From CAVQUE01 sp046290435 (GTDB taxonomy: Bacteria; Actinomycetota; Acidimicrobiia; Acidimicrobiales; UBA8592): DNA of 61,835 bases. Location of the stretch: contig JBKAGO010000055.1 of assembly GCA_046290435.1 (NCBI GenBank), positions 1-61,835 of the forward strand, read 5' to 3'. This document shows, in pieces, positions 8,767 through 16,841 of this stretch (positions are counted from its first letter, which is position 1; each line of letters starts with the position of its first letter). The notes below the pieces were generated by a model, which was not told the origin of the DNA, did not search any database, and worked only from the letters and a program-made list of their open reading frames with translations. Position numbers and translations under genes: made by a program.

Positions 8767-9537
8767 ATGCGTGCCGTCGTGCCTTCGCGCACGGCGGACG
8801 ACGAGCTCGACCTCACGGGGCTGGTGGCGACAGTCAGTCTCCGGGAGAACCCCACCTACAACCATCCCCCATACATCCGGGTGGTCGGCAATGGGTGGCA
8901 GCCACCGGCGAGGTTCCGGTACCGGGGGCCACGACTACTTCTGAAGCGGGGCATCGACTACGGGCTGGCGCTCGCCGGGCTCATCGCCCTGGCCCCGGTC
9001 ATGCTGTGCATCGCCCTGGCAGTGCGGCTCACCAGTAGGGGCCCGATCCTGTTCAGGCAGTGGCGCATGGGACGCCACGGGTCGCAGTTCCAGGTCCTGA
9101 AGTTTCGCACGATGCGCTTGGACTCCGAGGAGCGGCTCCTCGCCGATCCCGAGCTGTACGCCAGGTACAAGGCCAACGACTTCAAGCTCTCGATCGAAGA
9201 AGACCCCCGCATCACACGAATCGGCCGGTTCCTCCGCCGCAGCAGCCTCGACGAACTCCCCCAGCTCGTCAACGTGCTCCACGGCGAGATGAGCCTCGTC
9301 GGCCCCCGGCCCGTCCTGCGAGACGAGCTCGATCTCTACGGACCCTGGGTCGAGGCCTACATGGCCGTGTTCCCCGGCGTCACCGGGCGGTGGCAGGTCG
9401 AAGGCCGCAACAACATCCGCTTCCCCGAGCGTGCCGAACTCGACGCCCGCTACGCCGACGAATGGACCCTGCGCGGCGATCTCTCGCTGATAGCCCGCAC
9501 CATCCCGGCTGTGCTGCGCAACGAAGGCGTGACGTAG
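8767..9537 (+). CDS. Undecaprenyl-phosphate sugar-phosphate transferase (initiating glycosyltransferase)
   Basis: The bacterial sugar transferase domain (PF02397) is complete. A single membrane helix (RGIDYGLALAGLIALAPVML) is followed by GPILFRQWRMGRHG, KFRTM, DELPQLVNVLHGEMSLVGPR and PGVTGRWQVEGRN. These are the conserved blocks of WcaJ/PglC-type enzymes, which load the first sugar phosphate onto undecaprenyl phosphate at the inner face of the membrane. The product is 256 residues from ATG 8767 (GGGAG just upstream). It is a short form without the extra N-terminal helices of WcaJ. An upstream in-frame start would add residues with no domain support. It probably starts the glycan assembled by the neighbouring genes. 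Confidence 0.85.
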   Translation: MRAVVPSRTADDELDLTGLVATVSLRENPTYNHPPYIRVVGNGWQPPARFRYRGPRLLLKRGIDYGLALAGLIALAPVMLCIALAVRLTSRGPILFRQWRMGRHGSQFQVLKFRTMRLDSEERLLADPELYARYKANDFKLSIEEDPRITRIGRFLRRSSLDELPQLVNVLHGEMSLVGPRPVLRDELDLYGPWVEAYMAVFPGVTGRWQVEGRNNIRFPERAELDARYADEWTLRGDLSLIARTIPAVLRNEGVT

Positions 9538-9609
9538 CCCGACCCGAGCCCACGCTCACGTGAACCTCCCCGGAGTTTCTCGCTGAGATGCCTGACCCTC
9601 TGGGCCTGC

Positions 9610-10959
9610 CTAAAGGGCCTGCTCGAGGGCGAGGTTGTCCAGCAGGGTGCCGTCCTCTCGGAGCGCGATCCGGAAGATGTGATCGCCGGGTTCAAGGGAG
9701 TAGGAGACCGGTTCGAAGATGTCGGTCACCGGTCCGGTCCGGTAACTGGAACTGATTCCGGTATGGAACAGTGCCGGTGCTGTTGCGTGGTCGGGCGGCC
9801 CACCAACCCAAAACGAGTCCGACGTGAAGCCGCTCCCCAGCGTGGTCGCGTTGAGGCGGTAGCTCCCCGCCTCGATGACAGTGAGACAAACATCCACATA
9901 GCTCGCCGAACCCGGCCCAGAATTCCCAGAACCCTCAGGAGCCCCAACAGCCGCACCGCCACTCGCGCCCGGATCAGCCACCACCGCGAACGAACCAGCC
10001 AACACACCATCCTCAGCCTCCCCCGACAACCCACCCGAACAGCTAGAAGTGAGCGGGTTCATCAGGCGGTGCATGGCTGCTTCGAAGAGGCCTCTGCCTG
10101 CGGGCGTCAGCTGCGAGTACTGATTGCCGTCGCCCCAGTCGTCGACGAACACGAGAAGCCCGATCCACGGCGCCACCGCTGTCCGCTGCTGTTCGCCCGC
10201 AGGCGTCGAGGCCGGCTCCGTGATGGTGGAGCCGGGCGGCACGTACACGCCCAGGGCCGACTCAGCGCCGGTGTCGGACATCTGGCGTAGGAAGTACTGC
10301 GCGGCCCCATCCGTCGCATGGTCCATGGCAGCGCGCATCGGCGCTTCGCCCGCAAAGCGGGGCGACGTCAGCATCTGCACGGGACCGACTCCCTGGCCCT
10401 CCCACGCGATGACACTGTCGTCCTCGTAGAAGATCTGCGTCGAGGTCTCACCAACGCCCGAGAACCTCGGCCCTGCGATCTCGTTGTTCGAGGGAAGGAC
10501 GTACCGGCGATACCAGGAGTACTTCGTCATGTCGAGCATCGGCAGCGAGTCGGGCTGCGCCGGGTGATAGAGCATCGAGAACGCGAACGACGGCGAGAAC
10601 AACAACAGGTCGATCGTCGGGTTGTTCACGGCATTCACGATCGGCTCCGCCGTCACCGTGAACGGCGTGACCGTGTGGCCGTTGCCCTCGAGCATGCCGC
10701 GCAACGAACGCTCTTGGGGCGTGAGTGAGCCCGCATTGGCCACCATGAGCGCTATCGACCAGGGACCCACTTCCTCGGGGTCGCCGGGGGCGGTGGGGAC
10801 CAGAGGGCCGCCCATCTCCTCGACGGCCCGGTCCTCCACTTCGCTGCGGCTCTGTTCGCCGGCACTGGGGGCCAACGCCAGCAAGCCTGCGAGCAAGGCG
10901 ACGACGGTGACGCGCCACGTCCAGCGCTCTGCCGAAAGAGACCCAAACCTGGATGACAT
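9610..10959 (-). CDS. Exported protein of unknown function, amidotransferase-fold-like domain plus C-terminal lectin-like domain
   Basis: 449 residues. An N-terminal signal/anchor (about residues 14-35, MSSRFGSLS start) is followed by a domain opening WSIALMVANAGSLTPQE and LEGNGHTVTPFTV, then LLLFSPSF. This alternating strand/helix pattern resembles class I glutamine-amidotransferase or ThuA-like folds, but I see no clear catalytic Cys. Residues about 350-449 form a beta-rich module ending LEPGDHIFRIALREDGTLLD, like carbohydrate-binding modules attached to secreted enzymes. It is a close paralogue of the gene at 12259-13353, which lacks this second module. AGGAAG lies 9 nt before the ATG. Function unknown. 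Confidence 0.75.
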   Translation of the reverse strand: MSSRFGSLSAERWTWRVTVVALLAGLLALAPSAGEQSRSEVEDRAVEEMGGPLVPTAPGDPEEVGPWSIALMVANAGSLTPQERSLRGMLEGNGHTVTPFTVTAEPIVNAVNNPTIDLLLFSPSFAFSMLYHPAQPDSLPMLDMTKYSWYRRYVLPSNNEIAGPRFSGVGETSTQIFYEDDSVIAWEGQGVGPVQMLTSPRFAGEAPMRAAMDHATDGAAQYFLRQMSDTGAESALGVYVPPGSTITEPASTPAGEQQRTAVAPWIGLLVFVDDWGDGNQYSQLTPAGRGLFEAAMHRLMNPLTSSCSGGLSGEAEDGVLAGSFAVVADPGASGGAAVGAPEGSGNSGPGSASYVDVCLTVIEAGSYRLNATTLGSGFTSDSFWVGGPPDHATAPALFHTGISSSYRTGPVTDIFEPVSYSLEPGDHIFRIALREDGTLLDNLALEQAL

Positions 10960-11268
10960 CCCGAACCGCTTCCTAGATCGGCGGCTCCCGACGCTCTGTC
11001 AACAGCCCCTATGGCGACGAGCGTGAACGAGACGCACCCGCCGCTGCGGCAGTCAGGGTGCACGTAAGGCCTGCTCGAAGCCAGCAGATCAGGACCATCG
11101 GCTCAGACCGCCGACCAGTCAATGGGCCATACGGACCAGAGCGTGTTCGACAGCGGTCACGGCACTCGGCCGCGACGCCACATCTTGCGATCGGGCCGTC
11201 GTGGCGGGCGGCGCCCCGACGGGGAGATTCGCGACGATCCGGCACACGTTCGAGCGTGCGCCAATCCG
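10960..11268. other. intergenic region, 309 bp
   Basis: It lies between two leftward genes. A short stretch near 11064-11080 (AGGCCTGCTCGA) resembles the 3' end of the paralogue at 9610, but the surrounding frame is broken by stops. No gene or terminator is convincing. Confidence 0.4.
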
Positions 11269-12036
11269 TCACATGCGTTGCAGGCGCTCCACGAAGCGGT
11301 CGGGGTCGACCAGGTGGGGGTAGTGGCCGTGCTCGGGCCATACCTCTACTACTGCGCCGTCGATGCGTTCCTGTAGCCAGGCCTCGTAGCCGTCGCCGGG
11401 GTCGATGCCGAACAGGGCCAGGTACGGCGTCGCGTAGCCCGCCAGGGCTGCGTCGACCGTCGCCGCGACCTCTTCCTCGTTCTGTTCGAGCAGCAGACCC
11501 CACACCCCCAACGCCACCGACTGATCGGGGCGGCGCAGGGCATCGATGCGGGACCGCTCGTCGGGATCGAGCATCGTGCCGGCCATCTGATCGAACAGGC
11601 CGGCGATGACCAGCGGGAACGTCTCGGGGTCACGCAGCATCGACTCGACCTCCAACAGCGCCGCCTTGAACGCCGCCAGATCGAGCGACTGATCCACAGC
11701 CGTCACACTCGTGGCCATGCCAGTGGCACCCACCGCCGACACCACCGCACCACCGAGGGAATGACCCACCAGATGCGGCTGGTCAGCACCGGCCGCCTGC
11801 GCCACCGCGATGACGTCGCCGGCCATCGAGGCCAGGTCGTAGGAGGCCGCATGTGCCGACCGGCCGTGGCCCCGCAGATCCATGGCGATCACCCGATGCG
11901 TCGCAGCCAGGCGATCGATCACCGGCTGCCAGCTCTCGTGGCTCTCGGTGATGCCGTGCACCAACACCACCGGCGGGCCATCGCCCGCCTCGGTGAAGAA
12001 GAGCTCGGTACCGTCAGGGGCCTGGGTGGTGGGCAT
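11269..12036 (-). CDS. Alpha/beta hydrolase
   Basis: 255 residues with the whole alpha/beta-hydrolase pattern: VVLVHGITESHESW (oxyanion HG), DLRGHGRSA, the nucleophile elbow HLVGHSLGGAV and the C-terminal histidine in PEHGHYPHLVDPDRF. No signal peptide, so cytoplasmic. The family includes esterases, haloperoxidase-like enzymes and hydrolases of aromatic ring-cleavage products, and nothing here fixes the substrate. It lies between the two paralogous exported proteins, all on the minus strand, with a hairpin repeat (12123-12209) upstream. No obvious Shine-Dalgarno precedes the ATG. Confidence 0.85.
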   Translation of the reverse strand: MPTTQAPDGTELFFTEAGDGPPVVLVHGITESHESWQPVIDRLAATHRVIAMDLRGHGRSAHAASYDLASMAGDVIAVAQAAGADQPHLVGHSLGGAVVSAVGATGMATSVTAVDQSLDLAAFKAALLEVESMLRDPETFPLVIAGLFDQMAGTMLDPDERSRIDALRRPDQSVALGVWGLLLEQNEEEVAATVDAALAGYATPYLALFGIDPGDGYEAWLQERIDGAVVEVWPEHGHYPHLVDPDRFVERLQRM

Positions 12037-12122
12037 GGGGGAGATCGTGGCACAACTCTTGCTGCGCTGTCCGGGGCGTTGCCGGACTTGTCGTCTCGCG
12101 TTCCTCGGGGGCTTGAAACGCT

Positions 12123-12209
12123 GGGGTCAAGTCCTACTTCTCCACTTCTCGGCGTCGGCGACAGCCCAGGCAACCGGCTCGGAGAAGTGGAGAAGTAGGA
12201 CTTGACCCC
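12123..12209. repeat. hairpin repeat copy 1 (28-bp perfect inverted repeat)
   Basis: The left arm 12123-12150 (starting GGGGTCAAGTCCTAC) is exactly complementary to 12182-12209 (ending GGACTTGACCCC), with a 31-nt loop. It belongs to a six-copy family in 12.1-24.4 kb sharing GGGGTCA/TGACCCC ends. It is not followed by a T-run. Confidence 0.9.
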
Positions 12210-12258
12210 TTCCCCGCCTCGTCCTTCGGCCTCCCAGCCCCAGCTCCGTCTCTCGCTC

Positions 12259-13353
12259 TCAGCCGCCAACGAGGTGCTGGAGGGAGGCTTCGATCAGGTT
12301 CTCGCCGGCCGGGGTCATCTCGAGGTACTGATTGCCGTCGCCGGGATCGTCGGTGAACAACAACAGGCCGATCCACGGGGCCACCGACGTGAAACGCTGC
12401 TCCTCGGCCAGCGTGGGCGCCGGCAGCGTGATCGTCGAACCCGCCGGCACGTACACACCCAACGTCGACTCGCCCTCGTTGTCGGTCACGTGACGCAGGA
12501 AATACTGCGCCGCCCCATTGGTCGAATGATCCATGGCCTCCTTCATCGGGGCCTCCCCCGAGAAGCGCTCGCCCGTCAACAACTGGACCGGGCCGACCTC
12601 CTGGCCCTCCCAATCGATGACTCCATCGTCCTCGTAGTACGCCATCACCGTCGTCTCGCCCCGACCCGAGAACCGCCGCCCCACGACCTCGTCGCCCCAC
12701 GGCACCATGTACCGGCGATACCAGGAGTACCGCGCCATGTCGAGCATCGGCAGCGAGTTCGGAGCCGACGGGTAGTACAGCAGCGAGAACTCGAACGACG
12801 GCGAGAACAACAACACGTCGATCCTCGGGTTGTTCACCGCGTTGACGATCGGCTCGGCCGTCACCGTGAACGGCCGGACCGTGTGGCCATTGCCCTCGAG
12901 CATCCCGGTCAACGACACCTCCTGGGGCGTCAACTCCTCGGCATTCGACACCATCAGCGCGATCGTCAACGGATTCTCCGAGATGGTCGTGTCGACCTCC
13001 GGGACCTCGGGCTCGTCGGCCTCGGCGTCGTCCTCGGAGCCCGCCGCGGCATCGTCACCGGCGTCGCCCGGCTCTTGCGCCCCGGCTTCGTCTTCGGGAT
13101 CGGCGGCGCCGATGGGCTCTTCGGCGGCACCGTCGACGGCCGGATCGTCGGCGATTCCGTCGCCGGCGATGCCGGCGCCGGCCAGCGGGTTCTCGATCCC
13201 ACCATTGTCGGGACTGCCGACCACCACCACGTCGCCATCGTCGCCACCGAAGAGCGTCATGAACGCCAACGCCCCGACCGCAAGCGTTGCGACGACGGCA
13301 GCAGCGGGCCCGACCCACAGAGGCAACGAAAGAGACCCGAACCTGGATGGCAT
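12259..13353 (-). CDS. Membrane-anchored exported protein, paralogue of the 9610-10959 product
   Basis: 364 residues from ATG 13353 (GGGAG 9 nt upstream). The N-terminus MPSRFGSLSLPLW and a single helix (about residues 10-35) anchor an acidic, Ala/Asp/Glu-rich linker (about 40-110). The shared domain follows: IALMVSNAEELTPQE, LEGNGHTVRPFTV, LLFSPSFEFS, LPMLDMARYSWYRRY, YEDDGVIDWEGQ, VAPWIGLLLFTDD. The domain is strongly similar to the gene at 9610 through its end, but the C-terminal lectin-like module is missing. A fold like class I amidotransferases/ThuA is possible. Enzymatic activity is unproven. Confidence 0.75.
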   Translation of the reverse strand: MPSRFGSLSLPLWVGPAAAVVATLAVGALAFMTLFGGDDGDVVVVGSPDNGGIENPLAGAGIAGDGIADDPAVDGAAEEPIGAADPEDEAGAQEPGDAGDDAAAGSEDDAEADEPEVPEVDTTISENPLTIALMVSNAEELTPQEVSLTGMLEGNGHTVRPFTVTAEPIVNAVNNPRIDVLLFSPSFEFSLLYYPSAPNSLPMLDMARYSWYRRYMVPWGDEVVGRRFSGRGETTVMAYYEDDGVIDWEGQEVGPVQLLTGERFSGEAPMKEAMDHSTNGAAQYFLRHVTDNEGESTLGVYVPAGSTITLPAPTLAEEQRFTSVAPWIGLLLFTDDPGDGNQYLEMTPAGENLIEASLQHLVGG

Positions 13354-13877
13354 GAAGACCCGCTCCCTCTGATCGCCGGTTGTCACCGGTCGGTCGACGG
13401 CCCCGATGACGAAGGCCGGCGCCGACAGGCACCGGCCGCTACAGCACACAGAATGGCCGAAAACCCCCACTGAAGCCACCGCGGCCCGGGGTTCACGTCC
13501 GGCCGCACGACCGGACGGCCACGGGGGCAGGTCGCTGGGCCACGGAGGGCGGTTGTGGGTTGTCTGGATCTCGGTGGTCCGTCCTGTGGCCGACCTTGGT
13601 CTGCGGTTCCGGACGCTCTCGAACCGCTGGGGTCAAGGCTCGTTTCTCACCATCGCTCGGCTTGCTGCCTCCGGCCTCGGCGGCTCGGAGATGGTGAGAA
13701 ACGAGGCTTGACCCCTGACCCACCACGTCTCGCTGCCTCCACTTCCACCGACGCCGCCCTCGGCCCCCCTGCCTCGCCGCCCTGCCTCGCCGCTGGCTCC
13801 ACCTTCCAACTCCGCCTGCTCCTTCTCTCCTCTCCTTGCGGCTTGCCTGGGGCTGCATTGTTGATAGCATCGAACGG
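13354..13877. other. intergenic region with hairpin repeat copy 2
   Basis: The region separates the leftward paralogue from the rightward AlkB-like gene. It contains a small hairpin (CGTCCGG at 13496-13502, CCGGACG at 13511-13517) and the large repeat at 13629-13715. No coding potential is convincing in any frame. Confidence 0.5.
13629..13715. repeat. hairpin repeat copy 2 (26-bp arms, one mismatch)
   Basis: Arms 13629-13654 and 13690-13715 pair except at position 10. The loop is almost identical to copy 3. It sits between divergent genes, so it is not simply a terminator. Confidence 0.88.
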
Positions 13878-14489
13878 GTGTTCTACCAGGGGTCGTTGCT
13901 GGCCGGAGATGCGGCGTCGGTGCCTGCCGACGGCGACGCACGTATCTCGCGCATCCAGCTCGACGAGCGGTCCTGGATCGACCACAGCCCCGGATGGCTA
14001 CGCGGCGCCGACACCGTGTTCGACCAACTCGTCACCACACTCCCCTGGCGCCAACGCACCGACATCGCCATGTACGACCGGCGCGTCGACGAACCGCGCC
14101 TCACCTATTGGTGGCACGCCTTCGGCACCGACCCCGTCCCCCTACCCGTCCTCGGCGACATCCGCCGCGTCCTCGGACGCCGCTACGGCAAACCCTTCGA
14201 CGCCATCGGCTTCAACCTCTACCGCGACGGCAACGACAGCGTCGCCTGGCACGGCGACCGCCACCGCCACCACGTCGTCGACCCCATCGTCGCCATCATC
14301 AGCGTCGGCCAACCCCGACCCCTGCGCATCCGCCCCCGAGGCGGCGGACCCGGCCGCAGCTGGAGCCTCGGCCACGGCGACCTGTTCGTCATGGGCGGCC
14401 GCTGCCAACACGACTGGGAACACGCCGTCCCCAAGGTCGCCCACGCCGGGCCCCGCATGTCCATCACCTACCGGCACGGGGCCCGCTGA
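13878..14489 (+). CDS. AlkB-like 2-oxoglutarate/Fe(II) dioxygenase
   Basis: About 203 residues. The AlkB core is visible: SPGWLRGADTVFDQLV, the MYDRRVDEPRLTYWW region, FNLYRDGNDSVAWHGDRHRH with the HxD iron ligands, EHAVPKV with the second His, and the final RMSITYR with the 2-oxoglutarate-binding arginines. Family members repair alkylated nucleic acid bases or modify RNA or protein. The start is uncertain. GTG 13878 (VFYQGSLL) fits actinobacterial homologues, while an in-frame TTG at 13836 would add 14 residues. It is flanked by hairpin repeats 2 and 3 and shows no operon partner. Confidence 0.83.
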   Translation: MFYQGSLLAGDAASVPADGDARISRIQLDERSWIDHSPGWLRGADTVFDQLVTTLPWRQRTDIAMYDRRVDEPRLTYWWHAFGTDPVPLPVLGDIRRVLGRRYGKPFDAIGFNLYRDGNDSVAWHGDRHRHHVVDPIVAIISVGQPRPLRIRPRGGGPGRSWSLGHGDLFVMGGRCQHDWEHAVPKVAHAGPRMSITYRHGAR

Positions 14490-14573
14490 CCGGTTGTCTT
14501 CTTGCTTCTCTGGCTCTTCTCGCTCGTCTCGTGGCGCGGGTGGTCGGCGGGGCTCTCGGCTCTTCGAAACGCT

Positions 14574-14660
14574 GGGGTCAAGGCTCGTTTCTCACCTTCG
14601 CTCGGCTTGTTGCCTCCAACCTCGGCGGCTCGGAGAAGGTGAGAAACGAGACTTGACCCC
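14574..14660. repeat. hairpin repeat copy 3 (26-bp arms, one mismatch)
   Basis: Arms 14574-14599 and 14635-14660, mismatched at the same position 10 as copy 2. Compared with copy 2, ACCATC/GATGGT has become ACCTTC/GAAGGT, so the base pair is kept. The left flank TCGAAACGCT is shared with copy 1. Confidence 0.9.
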
Positions 14661-14741
14661 TTGGCGCTCGGCCCACACGCCCGCTGCCTCCCGGGCGCTC
14701 CGCCCGCGCTCGGGGCCACACGCTCCGTCGCCGGGGGGGTC

Positions 14742-14755
14742 GGGTGAATTCACCC
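14742..14755. promoter_or_regulatory. 14-bp palindrome upstream of coiled-coil gene 1
   Basis: GGGTGAATTCACCC is a perfect palindrome, directly followed by a second overlapping dyad CCCAGGACCTGGG. The same arrangement (GGGTGATTTCACCCAGGACC) recurs before the paralogue at 15786. A shared operator is the simplest reading. Confidence 0.55.
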
Positions 14756-14859
14756 AGGACCTGGGGCGGGGGTCGTTCGGACCCATGGGCTTCAGCTCCC
14801 TCGATCGGCGCCGATGCGAACCCCGACGCAGCCACCCTTCCCCAGACCCTGGAGCCTCC

Positions 14860-15306
14860 ATGCCCTCACGCACCCGTCGCCTCATCGCCGGGACCGGCCT
14901 CGCCGCCGGCCTGCTCGTCGGATCCATCGCCCCCGCCGCAGCCCTACCCGGTGAACCCGCCGACGAGCACTGCGAGAGGATCGAACGCATCGAAGAACGC
15001 GCCCTCGACCGGATCGACAGGATCTCGACCCGCATCGACCGCGTCGAGACCCGCATCGCACGCTTCGAAGCCCGCTCCGAGGCCCGCCCCGAACGCGCCG
15101 AACGCTGGGAACGCCGCATCACCCGCATGACCGCCAAGGTCGACCGCCTCGAGGGCCGCATCGACCGGATCACCGGCCGCTACGACGCCATCGCCGAACA
15201 CTGCGGCGTCGACCCCCTCGCCCCGCCCACCGACGACGAACCCGCCGTCGACCCCGACACCCCCGTCGACGACACCGTCGACCCCGACGCCCCCTCCGAG
15301 CTCTGA
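14860..15306 (+). CDS. Small exported coiled-coil protein, copy 1
   Basis: 148 residues. The signal peptide (residues 1-28) begins MPSRTRRLIAGTGLAAGLL and ends near the APAAA cleavage region. The mature part is a charged coiled coil of repeated Arg-Ile-Glu-Arg units (about 35-105, RIERIEERALDRIDRISTRI), then RYDAIAEHCGVDPL and an acidic Asp/Pro tail. Two cysteines (DEHCERI and EHCGVD) are conserved in the paralogue 600 bp downstream and might form a disulfide. A GGAG ribosome site lies 5 nt before the ATG. I know no characterised homologue. A secreted or cell-wall location is inferred from the signal only. Confidence 0.75.
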   Translation: MPSRTRRLIAGTGLAAGLLVGSIAPAAALPGEPADEHCERIERIEERALDRIDRISTRIDRVETRIARFEARSEARPERAERWERRITRMTAKVDRLEGRIDRITGRYDAIAEHCGVDPLAPPTDDEPAVDPDTPVDDTVDPDAPSEL

Positions 15307-15462
15307 CCCTCCCGCAGCAGCCGGGCAACCACCCAGCCCGCGACACTCCCGCATCGCTGACGATCGGGAGCGCAGCCGGCTCGGGTCGGCCCCGGCCCTG
15401 CACCGCAAGACCCCGCAGCCCCGGCTGCGGCCGCGGCGCCGCCTGACGGCGCCCGCACCGCC

Positions 15463-15545
15463 GGGGTCAGACCCCGCTTCCCGCTTTCTCCGCACCGCTT
15501 CGCCCCAGGCGTGCGTCGAGAGAGCGGGATGCCGGGCCTGACCCC
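15463..15545. repeat. hairpin repeat copy 4 (diverged, 24 of 28 pairs)
   Basis: Left arm 15463-15490 begins GGGGTCAGACCCC. Right arm 15518-15545 ends GCCTGACCCC. It is the most diverged member, with four mismatches but the same termini. Confidence 0.75.
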
Positions 15546-15785
15546 CGATGCGGTCGACACCACCCGACCGCCTCACCCGGGCACCCCACGCTGCCGCCGC
15601 CACGAGCGCCCGCACCCGCCGCTCGAGGCCAACAGCACGAAGAACGCTGCGTCGACCCCCGACCCGACGGCACGACCGCCTCGACCGCCCCACAGGCCCC
15701 GACCCAGGTCGGGGCCTCTGCGCGTGCGCAGCATCGCTGTCGGGCCGCCGCACCCCCATCCCGACGAGCAGGCCCGACACCCTGG

Positions 15786-15799
15786 GGGTGATTTCACCC
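15786..15799. promoter_or_regulatory. near-palindrome upstream of coiled-coil gene 2
   Basis: GGGTGATTTCACCC followed by CAGGACCCGGG repeats the arrangement at 14742, about 110-120 bp before the start codon in both cases. Confidence 0.5.
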
Positions 15800-15906
15800 A
15801 GGACCCGGGACCGGGGCCGTTCGTCCCCACGCGCTCCAGCGCTGCCGCCCGACGTCCGATCGATCCTGCGACGCACCCGCCACGCCACACCCGTTGGAGA
15901 CCACCC

Positions 15907-16536
15907 ATGCCCTCACGCACCCGCCGCCTCATCGCCGGAGCCGGCCTCGCCGCCGGCCTCCTCGTCGGCTCCGTCGCCCCCGCCGCCGCGCTCGTCGACA
16001 AACCCCACGACAAGCCCGTCGACAAACCCACCCACCAGCCGACCGACGCGCACTGCGAGAAGATCGAACGCATCGAGACGCGGTCCGTCAACCGCCTCGA
16101 CAAGATCACCACCAAGATCGAACGCGTCGAAAAGCGCATCGACCGCTTCGAAGCCCGCTCCGAGGCACGACCCGAACGCGCCGAACGCTGGGAACGCCGC
16201 ATCGCTCGCATGACCGCCAAGGTCGACCGCCTCGAACAGCGCGTCGCCAAGGTCCACGACCGCTACGACGCCATCGCCGAACACTGCGGCGTCGACCCCC
16301 TGCCCAAGCCCCACAAGCCCGCCGACTGCGACAAGCCCGTCGACGACACCAACAAGCCCACCGACGACGGCAAGAAGCTCGACGCCGACAAGCCGGCCAA
16401 GGACACCAAACCGGCCAAGGACACCAAACCGGCCAAGGACACCAAGCCGGCCAAGGACACCAAGCCGGTCGACTGCGACAAGCCCGTCGGCGACAAGCCC
16501 GTCGGCGACACCAAGCCCATCAAGCCCAAGCGCTGA
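15907..16536 (+). CDS. Small exported coiled-coil protein, copy 2 (Lys/Asp/Pro-rich tail)
   Basis: 209 residues, paralogous to the 14860 gene: the same signal peptide (MPSRTRRLIAGAGLAAGLL), the same EARSEARPERAERWERRI block and RYDAIAEHCGVDPL. It differs in a His/Lys/Pro insert after the signal (about 30-50) and a long C-terminal tail of KPAKDTK repeats (about 160-190), four nearly identical copies at the DNA level. A GGAG ribosome site lies 7 nt before the ATG. The lysine-rich tail could bind polyanionic cell-wall polymers, which is a guess. Function unknown. Confidence 0.75.
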   Translation: MPSRTRRLIAGAGLAAGLLVGSVAPAAALVDKPHDKPVDKPTHQPTDAHCEKIERIETRSVNRLDKITTKIERVEKRIDRFEARSEARPERAERWERRIARMTAKVDRLEQRVAKVHDRYDAIAEHCGVDPLPKPHKPADCDKPVDDTNKPTDDGKKLDADKPAKDTKPAKDTKPAKDTKPAKDTKPVDCDKPVGDKPVGDTKPIKPKR

Positions 16537-16841
16537 TCCGGGCTCACCCCCCACAGCTGCCGAGCCACCATTCAGAGCCGACGCGGGCCGACGCCGCCGC
16601 CTGTGGCGACCGCATCGACCCGATCCGGTCGCAGCGAACGGGATCCTTGCGACCGTCCGCCGCGCTCGTCGACACGACGGCGGGTGTGGTGTCTCGAAGG
16701 TGGATCCGGCCGACCCGCCCCGGGCTACCGTGAACGCTCGGCGGGTCGACGGCATCACGAGATCGCATCGAGCGAGCGACGTCGAGGCACCGGAATTCGC
16801 GCCAGGGACCCGCGCGATCGGCACAGGGGACGGTCGAGATC
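16537..16841. other. intergenic region, 305 bp
   Basis: No gene is seen. GGCTACCGTGAAC (16724-16736) contains a possible -10 box (TACCGT) for the downstream lipoprotein gene, without a convincing -35. Confidence 0.35.

Larger units (their letters stand above)
14490..14859. other. intergenic region with hairpin repeat copy 3 and a palindrome
   Basis: It holds the hairpin repeat at 14574-14660 and the GGGTGAATTCACCC palindrome at 14742-14755 upstream of the first coiled-coil gene. No further gene is seen. Confidence 0.5.
15307..15906. other. intergenic region (600 bp) with hairpin repeat copy 4 and a palindrome
   Basis: It separates the two coiled-coil paralogues and contains repeat copy 4 (15463-15545) and the second palindrome (15786-15799). 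Open frames here are GC-skew artefacts, and I see no third gene. Confidence 0.5.

Noticed and set aside
11045..11110. Possible third copy of the amidotransferase-like exported gene (3' end)
   Set aside because: Only AGGCCTGCTCGA and a few codons resemble the 3' end at 9610. The frame is interrupted by several stops.
13629..13715. Rho-independent terminator
   Set aside because: No T-run follows, and the hairpin sits between divergent starts rather than after a gene.
14142..14477. Minus-strand frame opposite the AlkB-like gene
   Set aside because: Mirror of third-position C bias; HxD and R motifs are on the plus strand.
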